From positions 1-5,408 of the forward strand of contig NZ_JAUSCC010000014.1 in the NCBI RefSeq assembly GCF_030651745.1: 5,408 nucleotides of DNA. The letters are read 5' to 3'. Numbering within the stretch: position 1 is the stretch's first letter; each line of letters begins with the position of its first letter. The stretch is from Methylophaga sp. GTDB taxonomy: Bacteria; Pseudomonadota; Gammaproteobacteria; Nitrosococcales; Methylophagaceae. Position numbers and translations under genes: made by a program. Below, piece by piece: positions 1-5,408 of this stretch. The notes under the pieces were generated by a model. The model worked only from the letters and a program-made list of their open reading frames with translations, had not been told where the DNA came from and ran no database searches.

Positions 1-28
1 AATTACTTGCTGAGGTTCTTTAAATCAT

Positions 29-104
29 TGGCTCCCCGAGCTGGACTCGAACCAGCGACCCAATGATTAACAGTCATTTGCTCTACCAACTGAGCTATCG
101 GGGA
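29..104 (-). tRNA. tRNA-Asn (anticodon GTT)
   Basis: The minus strand folds as a complete 76-nt tRNA. The acceptor stem TCCCCGA pairs with TCGGGGA, followed by discriminator G and an encoded CCA (plus-strand 29-31). The D arm is GCTC/GAGC. The anticodon stem AATGA/TCATT closes the loop CTGTTAA, with anticodon GTT at 69-71. The T arm GCTGG/CCAGC has loop TTCGAGT. GTT decodes asparagine codons AAC and AAU. The gene lies downstream of the aminotransferase gene on the same strand but has its own promoter candidate at 119-147. Its 3' end faces the left edge of the window, so its terminator or any further tRNA genes cannot be seen. Confidence 0.97.
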
Positions 105-118
105 ACAGAAAGATGGGT

Positions 119-147
119 ATGATAGAGACTCGAACCGGATGGGTCAA
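119..147 (-). promoter_or_regulatory. sigma70-type promoter for tRNA-Asn
   Basis: On the minus strand a -35 hexamer TTGACC (plus-strand 142-147, 5/6 to consensus) is followed by a 17-bp spacer and a -10 hexamer TATCAT (plus-strand 119-124, 5/6). Both hexamers and the ideal spacing point to a strong promoter. Transcription would begin near position 112, about eight bases before the mature tRNA 5' end at 104. The tRNA therefore need not depend on read-through from the aminotransferase gene. No start site has been mapped; this is a motif call. Confidence 0.7.
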
Positions 148-154
148 GCCTCTA
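123..154 (-). repeat. imperfect inverted repeat overlapping the tRNA-Asn promoter
   Basis: As minus-strand RNA, UAGAGGCUUGA (plus-strand 144-154) pairs along all 11 positions with UCGAGUCUCUA (plus-strand 123-133), using two G-U wobbles, around a 10-base loop. As plus-strand RNA the same two positions become A-C mismatches, so the fold favours the aminotransferase transcript. It starts 14 bases past that gene's stop codon. No U-tract follows it on the minus strand, so it is not a standard Rho-independent terminator in that direction. On the plus strand a run of seven Ts (160-166) follows, so weak termination of antisense transcripts is possible. The repeat covers the -35 and touches the -10 of the tRNA promoter. 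It could be a 3'-end stabilising hairpin, an operator or chance. Confidence 0.5.
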
Positions 155-167
155 TTAAGTTTTTTTG

Positions 168-1352
168 TTAACCGATAAATTCTGCGATTCTTTGTAGTGC
201 GTTTTGCAGATTTGTTTCGCTGGTTGCAATCGACAAACGGATATGATTTTTCAGGCCAAATGCCGTGCCTGGAACGACAGCAACGCCTTTTTCCACCAAT
301 AAGGCTTCGGCAAAGTCCATATCGTCTTTTAATTCCGGCTTATTAGCCAAAACACCGGTGATGTCCGGAAAAACGTAGAAAGTACCGTCAGTTTCCAAAG
401 CGGTGATGCCGGGCATCTTATTCAGCGCTTCAACTACAAAGTCGTGGCGCTTTTTGAACTCGACCAACATGGTTTGCACACAACTTTGATCACCATTTAA
501 GGCTTCAACAGATGCAGCTTGCGAAATAGAGGTCGGGTTGGAGGTGCTTTGCGATTGGATCTTTTTCATCGCACCAATCAATTGAGCTGGGCCACCGGCA
601 TAACCAATACGCCAGCCGGTCATTGAGTAGGCTTTAGATACGCCATTCATGACGATGGTACGGTCATATAAATCAGGGCAGACCATGACGATATTGCAAA
701 ATGGTTCATCGGCCCAATATATGTGTTCATACATATCATCGGTGGCGATAAGGATTTCCGGGTATTTACGTAACACTTCACCTAATGCTTCGAGTTCCGC
801 TCTGGTGTAGGTCATGCCAGTCGGATTGGAAGGACTGTTGATAACCACTAAACGGGTTTTATCGGTGATGGCGTCTTCAAGTTGTTGTGGGGTGATTTTA
901 TAACGCTGATCACGGTCGCCGATGATGATGACCGGTTTGGCATCAGCGAGTAATACCATATCAGGATAAGATACCCAGTAAGGGGCAGGGATAATCACTT
1001 CATCACCAGACTCCAATAAGGCTTGTGCCAGGTTGAAGAAGCTTTGTTTACCGCCACATGACACCAGAATTTGATTGGCTTCGTAGGTTAAGCCGTTATC
1101 GCGGGAAAACTTTTTGATAATGGCGTTTTTCAGTTCAGCTGTACCATCAACCGCGGTATATTTGGTTTGGCCTTTGTTAAGTGCCTCGACAGCAGCTTGC
1201 TTGATATGATCCGGTGTATCGAAATCCGGTTCACCGGCACCAAGACCAATAATATCTTTACCTTCGGCTCTCAGGGCCGCGGCGCGTGCAGTAATGGCTA
1301 AAGTAGGCGAGGGTTTGATGCTTTGTACGCGCTGTGAGAGTTTGATAGTCAA
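168..1352 (-). CDS. aspC: aspartate aminotransferase, PLP-dependent class I (I-beta type)
   Basis: This cytosolic enzyme most likely transfers the amino group between aspartate and 2-oxoglutarate, giving oxaloacetate and glutamate. The 394 residues match the family's usual length. Seen in the sequence: an N-terminal block with GLGAGEPDFDTP (36-47), the PLP-phosphate segment CGGKQS (99-104), ring-stacking W126, N176 in SNPTG, D205 and Y208 in ATDDMYEH, the Schiff-base lysine K240 in GVSKAYSMTGWR with R248, and the substrate-carboxylate arginine R372 in HIRLS. No key residue is missing. The start is TTG at 1350-1352. It is chosen because the N-terminus MTIKLSQRVQ fits the family and AAGGA lies six bases upstream. 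The gene is divergent from uvrB, and tRNA-Asn follows it. Some I-beta members also use prephenate or other amino acids, so exact specificity, and with it the symbol aspC, is inferred; a neutral label would be PLP-dependent aminotransferase. Confidence 0.93.
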   Translation of the reverse strand: MTIKLSQRVQSIKPSPTLAITARAAALRAEGKDIIGLGAGEPDFDTPDHIKQAAVEALNKGQTKYTAVDGTAELKNAIIKKFSRDNGLTYEANQILVSCGGKQSFFNLAQALLESGDEVIIPAPYWVSYPDMVLLADAKPVIIIGDRDQRYKITPQQLEDAITDKTRLVVINSPSNPTGMTYTRAELEALGEVLRKYPEILIATDDMYEHIYWADEPFCNIVMVCPDLYDRTIVMNGVSKAYSMTGWRIGYAGGPAQLIGAMKKIQSQSTSNPTSISQAASVEALNGDQSCVQTMLVEFKKRHDFVVEALNKMPGITALETDGTFYVFPDITGVLANKPELKDDMDFAEALLVEKGVAVVPGTAFGLKNHIRLSIATSETNLQNALQRIAEFIG

Positions 1353-1358
1353 AATCTG

Positions 1359-1363
1359 TCCTT
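1359..1363 (-). promoter_or_regulatory. ribosome binding site deciding the TTG start of the aminotransferase
   Basis: On the minus strand AAGGA is followed by six bases (CAGATT) and then TTG. This is optimal spacing for a Shine-Dalgarno sequence, and it supports the rare TTG start over any downstream ATG. Confidence 0.8.
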
Positions 1364-1389
1364 CGAGAAACGATAAGTGATTAAAAAAC

Positions 1390-1401
1390 CGTAATATTAC
1401 G
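1390..1401. promoter_or_regulatory. 12-bp perfect palindrome in the divergent aminotransferase/uvrB intergenic region
   Basis: CGTAATATTACG reads identically on both strands and lies within the 75 bases between the two divergent start codons. It contains TAATAT on the plus strand (1392-1397) and on the minus strand (1399 down to 1394), each 4/6 to the sigma70 -10 consensus. Start sites would fall near 1404 for uvrB and 1387 for the aminotransferase, giving short leaders of about 24 and 35 bases. A weak -35 (TTAGCA) lies 17 bases upstream of the minus-strand copy; no convincing -35 is seen for uvrB. The palindrome could be a symmetric bidirectional -10 element or a small operator. No LexA-type CTGT-N8-ACAG site is present. 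Confidence 0.4.
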
Positions 1402-1427
1402 ACAAAACACGGACATTGCTAAAGAGT

Positions 1428-3440
1428 ATGAAAAAACAATTTGAATTAGTCAGCGAGTTTGAACCGGCAGGGGATCAACCAACTGCGATTGCGTCGCTGG
1501 TTGAGGGATTAAACAACGGTGAAATGTGGCAGACTCTGTTAGGGGTAACCGGTTCGGGAAAAACCTTCACCATTGCCAATGTTGCGCAAGCTGTGCAGCG
1601 TCCGGTTATGGTTTTGGCGCCCAATAAAACATTGGCGGCTCAGCTCTATAGTGAAATGAAAGAGTTCTTTCCGAATAACGCGGTGGAATATTTTGTTTCC
1701 TACTACGATTACTATCAGCCGGAAGCCTACGTGCCTTCATCGGATACCTTTATAGATAAAGACGCCTCGGTGAATGAGCAGATCGAACAGATGCGTTTAT
1801 CGGCGACCAAGGCCATGCTGGAGCGACGTGATGCGATTATCGTCGCCAGTGTGTCGTGTATCTATGGTTTGGGTGATAAAGATGCTTACCTGGCGATGGT
1901 GTTACACCTAGTACAGGGTGATGTGATTAATCAACGGGAAATCCTGCGCCGCTTGGCTGAGCTGCAGTATTCACGTAATGATGTTGAATTGTCTCGTGGT
2001 ACTTATCGGGTGCGCGGTGAAGTCATTGATATTTTCCCGGCAGAATCCGAACGTGATGCAGTACGAATTGAATTGTTTGATGACGAAGTTGAGCAAATCA
2101 GTTATTTCGATCCGTTAACCGGTGAAGTATTGCAACGGATGAACCGCATTACCATTTATCCGAAAACCCACTACGCCACACCTCGTGAAACCATTCTCGG
2201 TGCAGTTGATTCCATTAAAAATGAACTGCGTGAACGGCTGGCGGAATTAAATGAGCAAAATAAATTAGTTGAAGCACAGCGGCTGGAGCAACGGACTCGT
2301 TTTGATATTGAGATGTTGTTAGAGCTGGGCTACTGCAATGGTATCGAAAACTATTCACGACATTTATCCACCCGTCAGGCCGGTGAAGCGCCACCGACCT
2401 TATTTGATTACCTGCCCGACGATGCGATTCTGATCATTGATGAAAGCCACGTTATGATTCCGCAGATTGGCGCGATGTATAAAGGCGATCGTTCGCGTAA
2501 GGAAACTCTGGTGAATTACGGTTTCCGGTTACCTTCTGCCCTTGATAACCGGCCATTGATGTTTGATGAATGGGAAAGGCTGGCACCGCAAACTATTTTT
2601 GTTTCGGCCACGCCGGGTAAATACGAAGCTGAACATGCAGGCAATATTGTCGAGCAGGTAGTGCGTCCAACGGGGTTGATTGATCCCGAAGTGGAAATTC
2701 GTCCGGTCGGTACGCAGGTTGATGATTTACTTTCCGAGATTCATAAACGAACTGCGGTTAATGAGCGGGTGTTGGTCACCACATTGACCAAACGCATGTC
2801 TGAAGATCTCACCGATTATTTGCGGGAACACAATGTCAAAGTGCGCTATCTGCATTCTGATATCGATACCGTTGAACGGATGGAGATTTTGCGGGATCTG
2901 CGTTTGGGTGAGTTTGATGTATTAATAGGTATCAACTTGCTGCGTGAAGGTCTGGATATTCCGGAGGTTTCGCTGGTGGCGATTCTTGATGCTGATAAAG
3001 AGGGCTTCCTGCGTAGCGACCGATCATTAATTCAAACCATAGGCCGTGCTGCTCGAAACCTGAACGGTAAGGCGATTTTATATGCTGATCAGATTACTGG
3101 CTCGATGAAGCGGGCTATTGATGAAACTGATCGACGTCGTGAAAAACAGATTGCCCACAATCTGGAGCATGGCATAACGCCAAAAGGCATTATCAAGTCG
3201 ATTCGTGGCGGCATGGATGATTCGAAGAGCAAGAAAGAAGAAAATCTGCGTTTTGCCGAAGTGGCTGAAGAATATGCCAAGTATGCGGCTCTGTCTCCTC
3301 AACAATTGTCTAAACGTATTCAACAGATTGAAAGTGCAATGTATAAACATGCACAGAATCTGGAGTTTGAAGAAGCGGCTAAATTACGTGATGAACTTGA
3401 GAAGGTGAGGAAGATGGCGTTAGGGCCTGTAGCACTATAA
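1428..3440 (+). CDS. uvrB: UvrABC system protein B (excinuclease ABC subunit B)
   Basis: UvrB is the damage-verifying helicase-like subunit of nucleotide excision repair: it is loaded by UvrA and then recruits UvrC for the dual incision. The 670 residues are close to E. coli UvrB (673), and the alignment I recall is nearly colinear. Visible motifs are Walker A GVTGSGKT (39-46, with K45), the beta-hairpin tyrosines Y92, Y93, Y95 and Y96 that clamp DNA, the DESH helicase box (338-341), SATPG (393-397), helicase motif [11 protein letters not shown] (536-544), and a C-terminal UVR domain (about 626-661) that contacts UvrC. ATG at 1428 is chosen because MKKQFEL aligns residue for residue with E. 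coli MSKPFKL. An in-frame TTG at 1416 would add four residues, and neither start has a good Shine-Dalgarno. The gene is divergent from the aminotransferase gene. No terminator follows it before tRNA-Val, so its transcript may end at the terminator at 3578-3601. Confidence 0.98.
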   Translation: MKKQFELVSEFEPAGDQPTAIASLVEGLNNGEMWQTLLGVTGSGKTFTIANVAQAVQRPVMVLAPNKTLAAQLYSEMKEFFPNNAVEYFVSYYDYYQPEAYVPSSDTFIDKDASVNEQIEQMRLSATKAMLERRDAIIVASVSCIYGLGDKDAYLAMVLHLVQGDVINQREILRRLAELQYSRNDVELSRGTYRVRGEVIDIFPAESERDAVRIELFDDEVEQISYFDPLTGEVLQRMNRITIYPKTHYATPRETILGAVDSIKNELRERLAELNEQNKLVEAQRLEQRTRFDIEMLLELGYCNGIENYSRHLSTRQAGEAPPTLFDYLPDDAILIIDESHVMIPQIGAMYKGDRSRKETLVNYGFRLPSALDNRPLMFDEWERLAPQTIFVSATPGKYEAEHAGNIVEQVVRPTGLIDPEVEIRPVGTQVDDLLSEIHKRTAVNERVLVTTLTKRMSEDLTDYLREHNVKVRYLHSDIDTVERMEILRDLRLGEFDVLIGINLLREGLDIPEVSLVAILDADKEGFLRSDRSLIQTIGRAARNLNGKAILYADQITGSMKRAIDETDRRREKQIAHNLEHGITPKGIIKSIRGGMDDSKSKKEENLRFAEVAEEYAKYAALSPQQLSKRIQQIESAMYKHAQNLEFEEAAKLRDELEKVRKMALGPVAL

Positions 3441-3445
3441 AGCGC

Positions 3446-3473
3446 TTGCAAAAACTGCCTGACTGCGTATAAT
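3446..3473 (+). promoter_or_regulatory. stable-RNA type sigma70 promoter for tRNA-Val
   Basis: TTGCAA (3446-3451, 4/6 to the -35 consensus), a 16-bp spacer and a perfect -10 TATAAT (3468-3473) lie just after the uvrB stop codon. The bases after the -10 (TTCGCGC, 3474-3480) form a GC-rich discriminator of the kind associated with stringent control of rRNA and tRNA promoters. Transcription should start near 3480-3481, about eight bases before the mature tRNA. The promoter may also supply thrS by read-through. Confidence 0.8.
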
Positions 3474-3488
3474 TTCGCGCTTCACAGT

Positions 3489-3565
3489 AGGCACGTAGCT
3501 CAGTTGGTTAGAGCACCACCTTGACATGGTGGGGGTCGTTGGTTCGAATCCAATCGTGCCTACCA
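3489..3565 (+). tRNA. tRNA-Val (anticodon GAC)
   Basis: This is a complete 77-nt cloverleaf with encoded CCA. The acceptor AGGCACG pairs with CGTGCCT over seven perfect pairs, which fixes the 5' end at A3489 rather than G3490. The D arm is GCTC/GAGC. The anticodon stem CCACC/GGTGG closes loop TTGACAT, with anticodon GAC at 3523-3525. The variable loop is GGGTC. The T arm GTTGG/CCAAT contains one G-U pair and loop TTCGAAT. It reads valine codons GUC and GUU. The anticodon arm, variable loop and T-stem 5' strand look identical to E. coli tRNA-Val(GAC) as I recall it. It lies between uvrB and thrS with its own promoter and a terminator behind it. Confidence 0.97.
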
Positions 3566-3577
3566 GATATATACATC

Positions 3578-3601
3578 AAGCACCTCTTGCGGGTGCTTTT
3601 T
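3578..3601 (+). terminator. Rho-independent terminator after tRNA-Val
   Basis: AAGCACC (3578-3584) pairs with GGTGCTT (3592-3598) over seven pairs around a 7-base loop, and Ts continue to 3601. It starts 12 bases after the tRNA CCA and ends 43 bases before the thrS start codon. Transcripts from the tRNA-Val promoter, and from uvrB, should end here. Any thrS expression from those promoters needs read-through. The terminal T-tract also forms the lower stem of the proposed thrS leader hairpin, so the two folds compete at 3597-3598. Confidence 0.85.
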
Positions 3602-3638
3602 GGTTTTTAAGGCCTCTCGTATTGGCCACAACCAAGGA
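3597..3638 (+). promoter_or_regulatory. putative ThrRS translational operator hairpin in the thrS leader
   Basis: The RNA can form a lower stem, 3597-3605 with 3630-3638: nine consecutive pairs, two of them G-U. An internal loop follows (3606-3610 against 3628-3629). Above it is an upper stem GGCC/GGCC (3611-3614 with 3624-3627), a U-U opposition (3615/3623) and a 7-base apical loop CUCGUAU (3616-3622). The lower stem includes all of the Shine-Dalgarno AAGGA. The loop has the anticodon-loop layout: U in place 33, CGU in places 34-36 and A in place 37, and CGU is a threonine anticodon. In E. coli, ThrRS represses thrS by binding an anticodon-like leader hairpin carrying CGU. The pairing is read directly; operator function is inference. 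A second ThrRS-binding hairpin like E. coli domain 4 was not identified. Confidence 0.5.
3634..3638 (+). promoter_or_regulatory. thrS ribosome binding site, sequestered in the leader hairpin
   Basis: AAGGA lies six bases before ATG 3645 and fixes the thrS start. All five bases fall in the 3' strand of the proposed lower stem, so the site should be accessible only when that stem is open. Confidence 0.85.
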
Positions 3639-3644
3639 TATAGC

Positions 3645-5408
3645 ATGATTTCAATTACCCTTCCTGATGGCAGTCAACGCCAGTTCGATCATCCCGTTTC
3701 TATTCATGATGTTGCCGCCGATATCGGTGCCGGTTTAGCCCGTGCTGCTCTGGCAGGCAAAGTAAATGGCAAACTGGTTGATACCAATTACGTTATTGAA
3801 GATGACGCTGAATTAGCCATCATCACCGAACGTGATGAAGAAGGGTTGGATATCATTCGTCATTCAACTTCACATCTGTTAGCTCAAGCAGTAAAACAAC
3901 TTTATCCAGATGCTCAGGTCACTATCGGCCCGGTTATCGACGATGGTTTTTACTATGACTTTTCCTATTCAAAAGGCTTTACACCGGAAGATCTGGAAAA
4001 GATCGAAAAGCGTATGGAAGAGCTGGTTAAACAAGATCTTGAAGTGGTTCGTGAAGAAGTCACTCGTGATGCTGCAGTACAGATCTTCCGTGAAATGGGC
4101 GAAGAATATAAAGCTCAGATCATCGAAGATATTCCAAAAGATGAAGTCTTGTCAGTGTATCGCCAGGGCGAATTCATGGATTTATGCCGTGGCCCGCATG
4201 TACCGAATACCGGCAAACTAAAAGCATTCAAATTGATGAAACTAGCCGGTGCTTACTGGCGCGGTAAGTCTGAAAATGAAATGCTGCAACGTATTTACGG
4301 TACTGCCTGGTCTGATAAAAAAGATCTGAAAGCCTATCTGCACCGTTTAGAAGAAGCTGAAAAACGCGATCACCGTAAATTGGCGAAAAGCCTGGATCTG
4401 TTCCATCTGCAAGATGAAGCGGCAGGCATGATCTTCTGGCACGACAATGGCTGGCGCATTTATCGCGAAGTTGAAAAATATATTCGTGATGTGTTGGCCA
4501 ACAATGGATATCAGGAAGTGCGTACTCCACAAGTTGTGGATCGTAGTTTGTGGGAAAAATCCGGTCACTGGGACAAATTCGGTGACATGATTTTCAGTAC
4601 ACATTCTGAAAATCGCGATTACGCAGTTAAACCGATGAACTGTCCTTGCCATATCCAGATCTTCAATCAAGGTCTGAAAAGCTACCGTGATTTACCTTTA
4701 CGTATGGCAGAGTTTGGTTCCTGCCACCGTAATGAACCATCTGGTACTTTGCATGGATTGATGCGTCTGCGTGGTTTTACTCAGGATGATGCGCATATTT
4801 TCTGTACTGAAGATCAAATTCAGACTGAAGTTGCTACATTTATAGATCTGCTGTTTAACGTTTATGCCGATTTTGGGTTTAACGAGATCATTATCAAACT
4901 GTCGACTCGTCCGGAAAATCGGGTGGGAAGTGATGCGGTTTGGGATAAAGCCGAACACGCACTTGAACAAGCATTGAATGCTAAAGAACTGGATTGGGAG
5001 TTGCAACCGGGCGAGGGTGCGTTCTATGGACCGAAGATCGAATTCTCCCTGAAAGATTGTCTGGGAAGGGTTTGGCAGTGCGGTACTATTCAGGTGGACT
5101 TCTCAATGCCGGGCCGTTTGGATGCAACTTATGTAGCGGATGATGGCTCCAAACAAGTGCCAGTAATGTTGCATCGTGCGATTCTTGGATCACTTGAACG
5201 TTTTATCGGTATACTCATCGAAGAATATGCTGGCGCGTTTCCGGCATGGCTTGCACCTCGTCAGGTAATGGTCATGGGAATTACCGATAAACAGTCAGAA
5301 TATGTTCAACAAATTGCCCAACAATTGAAAAATCAGGGATTTAGAGCCGATACGGACTTGAGAAATGAAAAGATTGGCTTTAAAATACGCGAGCACACAT
5401 TGCGGCGC
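3645..5408 (+). CDS. thrS: threonine--tRNA ligase (3' end beyond the window)
   Basis: This cytosolic class II synthetase charges tRNA-Thr and edits mischarged Ser-tRNA-Thr. The frame stays open for 588 codons to the window edge; E. coli ThrRS has 642 residues, so about 50 C-terminal residues are missing because of the window, not a mutation. Domains in order are TGS (about 1-62), the editing domain with H73, H77, C181 and H185 (HSTSH; DLCRGPH), the catalytic core (about 240-535) with zinc ligands C333, H384 and H510 and motif 2 R362 in [11 protein letters not shown], and the start of the anticodon-binding domain ending at KIREHTLRR. All key residues are present. The segment reads MNCPCH where E. 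coli has MNCPGH; I recall the same variant in Pseudomonas. ATG 3645 is supported by AAGGA six bases upstream and by the TGS start [10 protein letters not shown]. In relatives infC-rpmI-rplT-pheST usually follow. Expression is probably controlled by the leader hairpin and the upstream terminator. Confidence 0.97.
   Translation, partial: MISITLPDGSQRQFDHPVSIHDVAADIGAGLARAALAGKVNGKLVDTNYVIEDDAELAIITERDEEGLDIIRHSTSHLLAQAVKQLYPDAQVTIGPVIDDGFYYDFSYSKGFTPEDLEKIEKRMEELVKQDLEVVREEVTRDAAVQIFREMGEEYKAQIIEDIPKDEVLSVYRQGEFMDLCRGPHVPNTGKLKAFKLMKLAGAYWRGKSENEMLQRIYGTAWSDKKDLKAYLHRLEEAEKRDHRKLAKSLDLFHLQDEAAGMIFWHDNGWRIYREVEKYIRDVLANNGYQEVRTPQVVDRSLWEKSGHWDKFGDMIFSTHSENRDYAVKPMNCPCHIQIFNQGLKSYRDLPLRMAEFGSCHRNEPSGTLHGLMRLRGFTQDDAHIFCTEDQIQTEVATFIDLLFNVYADFGFNEIIIKLSTRPENRVGSDAVWDKAEHALEQALNAKELDWELQPGEGAFYGPKIEFSLKDCLGRVWQCGTIQVDFSMPGRLDATYVADDGSKQVPVMLHRAILGSLERFIGILIEEYAGAFPAWLAPRQVMVMGITDKQSEYVQQIAQQLKNQGFRADTDLRNEKIGFKIREHTLRR

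Noticed and set aside
1..28. Possible first arm of a terminator downstream of tRNA-Asn (minus strand CCTCAGC)
   Set aside because: The matching arm and U-tract would lie beyond the left edge of the window, so it cannot be supported.
123..166. Plus-strand Rho-independent terminator (hairpin 123-154 plus T-run 160-166)
   Set aside because: On the plus strand the stem contains two A-C mismatches, five bases separate it from the T-run, and no plus-strand gene precedes it; it is noted only as a possible weak antisense stop.
1392..1400. TAATATTAC, identical to the geminivirus/nanovirus replication-origin nonanucleotide
   Set aside because: There is no Rep gene, no flanking origin stem-loop and no viral context; it is explained by the short AT-rich palindrome of the divergent promoter region.
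3078..3350. Antisense open frames inside the 3' part of uvrB (also 3089-3280 minus, 3205-3408 plus)
   Set aside because: They lie wholly inside a strongly conserved uvrB frame, lack ribosome binding sites and look like no known protein; they are shadows.
3521..3550. TTGACA in the tRNA-Val anticodon loop with TCGAAT 17 bases later, resembling a promoter for thrS
   Set aside because: Both hexamers are conserved tRNA structural sequence (anticodon and T-loop), and the -10 match is poor.
3602..3644. T-box riboswitch controlling thrS
   Set aside because: The leader is far too short, has no T-box sequence or specifier-loop architecture, and the host looks gammaproteobacterial, where T-boxes are not expected.
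4641..4652. ThrRS CPCH instead of the E. coli CPGH next to zinc ligand C333, as a possible altered metal site
   Set aside because: The zinc-ligand cysteine, both histidines and the surrounding motif are intact, and I recall the same variant in other gammaproteobacterial ThrRS proteins.
3910..5006. Other-frame open reading frames within thrS (3910-4221 plus; 4228-4530, 4347-4670 and 4698-5006 minus)
   Set aside because: thrS is intact and colinear with the family across this whole span. These frames have low-complexity, gene-shadow composition and no initiation signals.

Overview
The window is ordinary chromosomal housekeeping sequence, most likely from a gammaproteobacterium outside the Enterobacteriaceae. 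This rests on three things read from the sequence. UvrB and ThrRS proteins closely resemble their E. coli counterparts as I recall them. The tRNA genes encode their own CCA ends. A class I-beta type aspartate aminotransferase is divergent from uvrB, an arrangement I recall from Pseudomonas- and Legionella-like genomes. GC content looks moderate (mid-40s percent by eye). I cannot name the genus; a methylotroph or a related marine or freshwater gammaproteobacterium is only a guess.

Layout. On the minus strand, reading right to left, an aspartate aminotransferase gene (1352 to 168, TTG start) is followed by a tRNA-Asn(GTT) gene (104 to 29). The tRNA has its own sigma70-type promoter in the 63-base gap, and that promoter lies over an imperfect inverted repeat. 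A 75-base divergent intergenic region with a perfect 12-base palindrome separates the aminotransferase from uvrB (1428-3440, plus strand). After uvrB come a strong stable-RNA promoter, tRNA-Val(GAC) (3489-3565), a Rho-independent terminator (3578-3601) and thrS (from 3645), which runs off the right edge about 50 codons short of its usual end. No gene-free stretch exceeds 100 bases.

How the parts work together. UvrB is the damage-verification subunit of nucleotide excision repair. The aminotransferase makes aspartate and possibly related amino acids. The two tRNAs and ThrRS serve translation. In related bacteria thrS leads into infC-rpmI-rplT-pheST, so the right edge is probably the start of a translation-factor operon.

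The most interesting element is the 43-base thrS leader. It can fold into a hairpin whose lower stem buries the whole Shine-Dalgarno sequence. Its 7-base apical loop (CUCGUAU) copies a tRNA-Thr(CGU) anticodon loop. That is the logic of the E. coli thrS translational operator, in which ThrRS represses its own mRNA. No mobile element, CRISPR array, defence system or unknown gene was found; every substantial ORF that I support is a known family.
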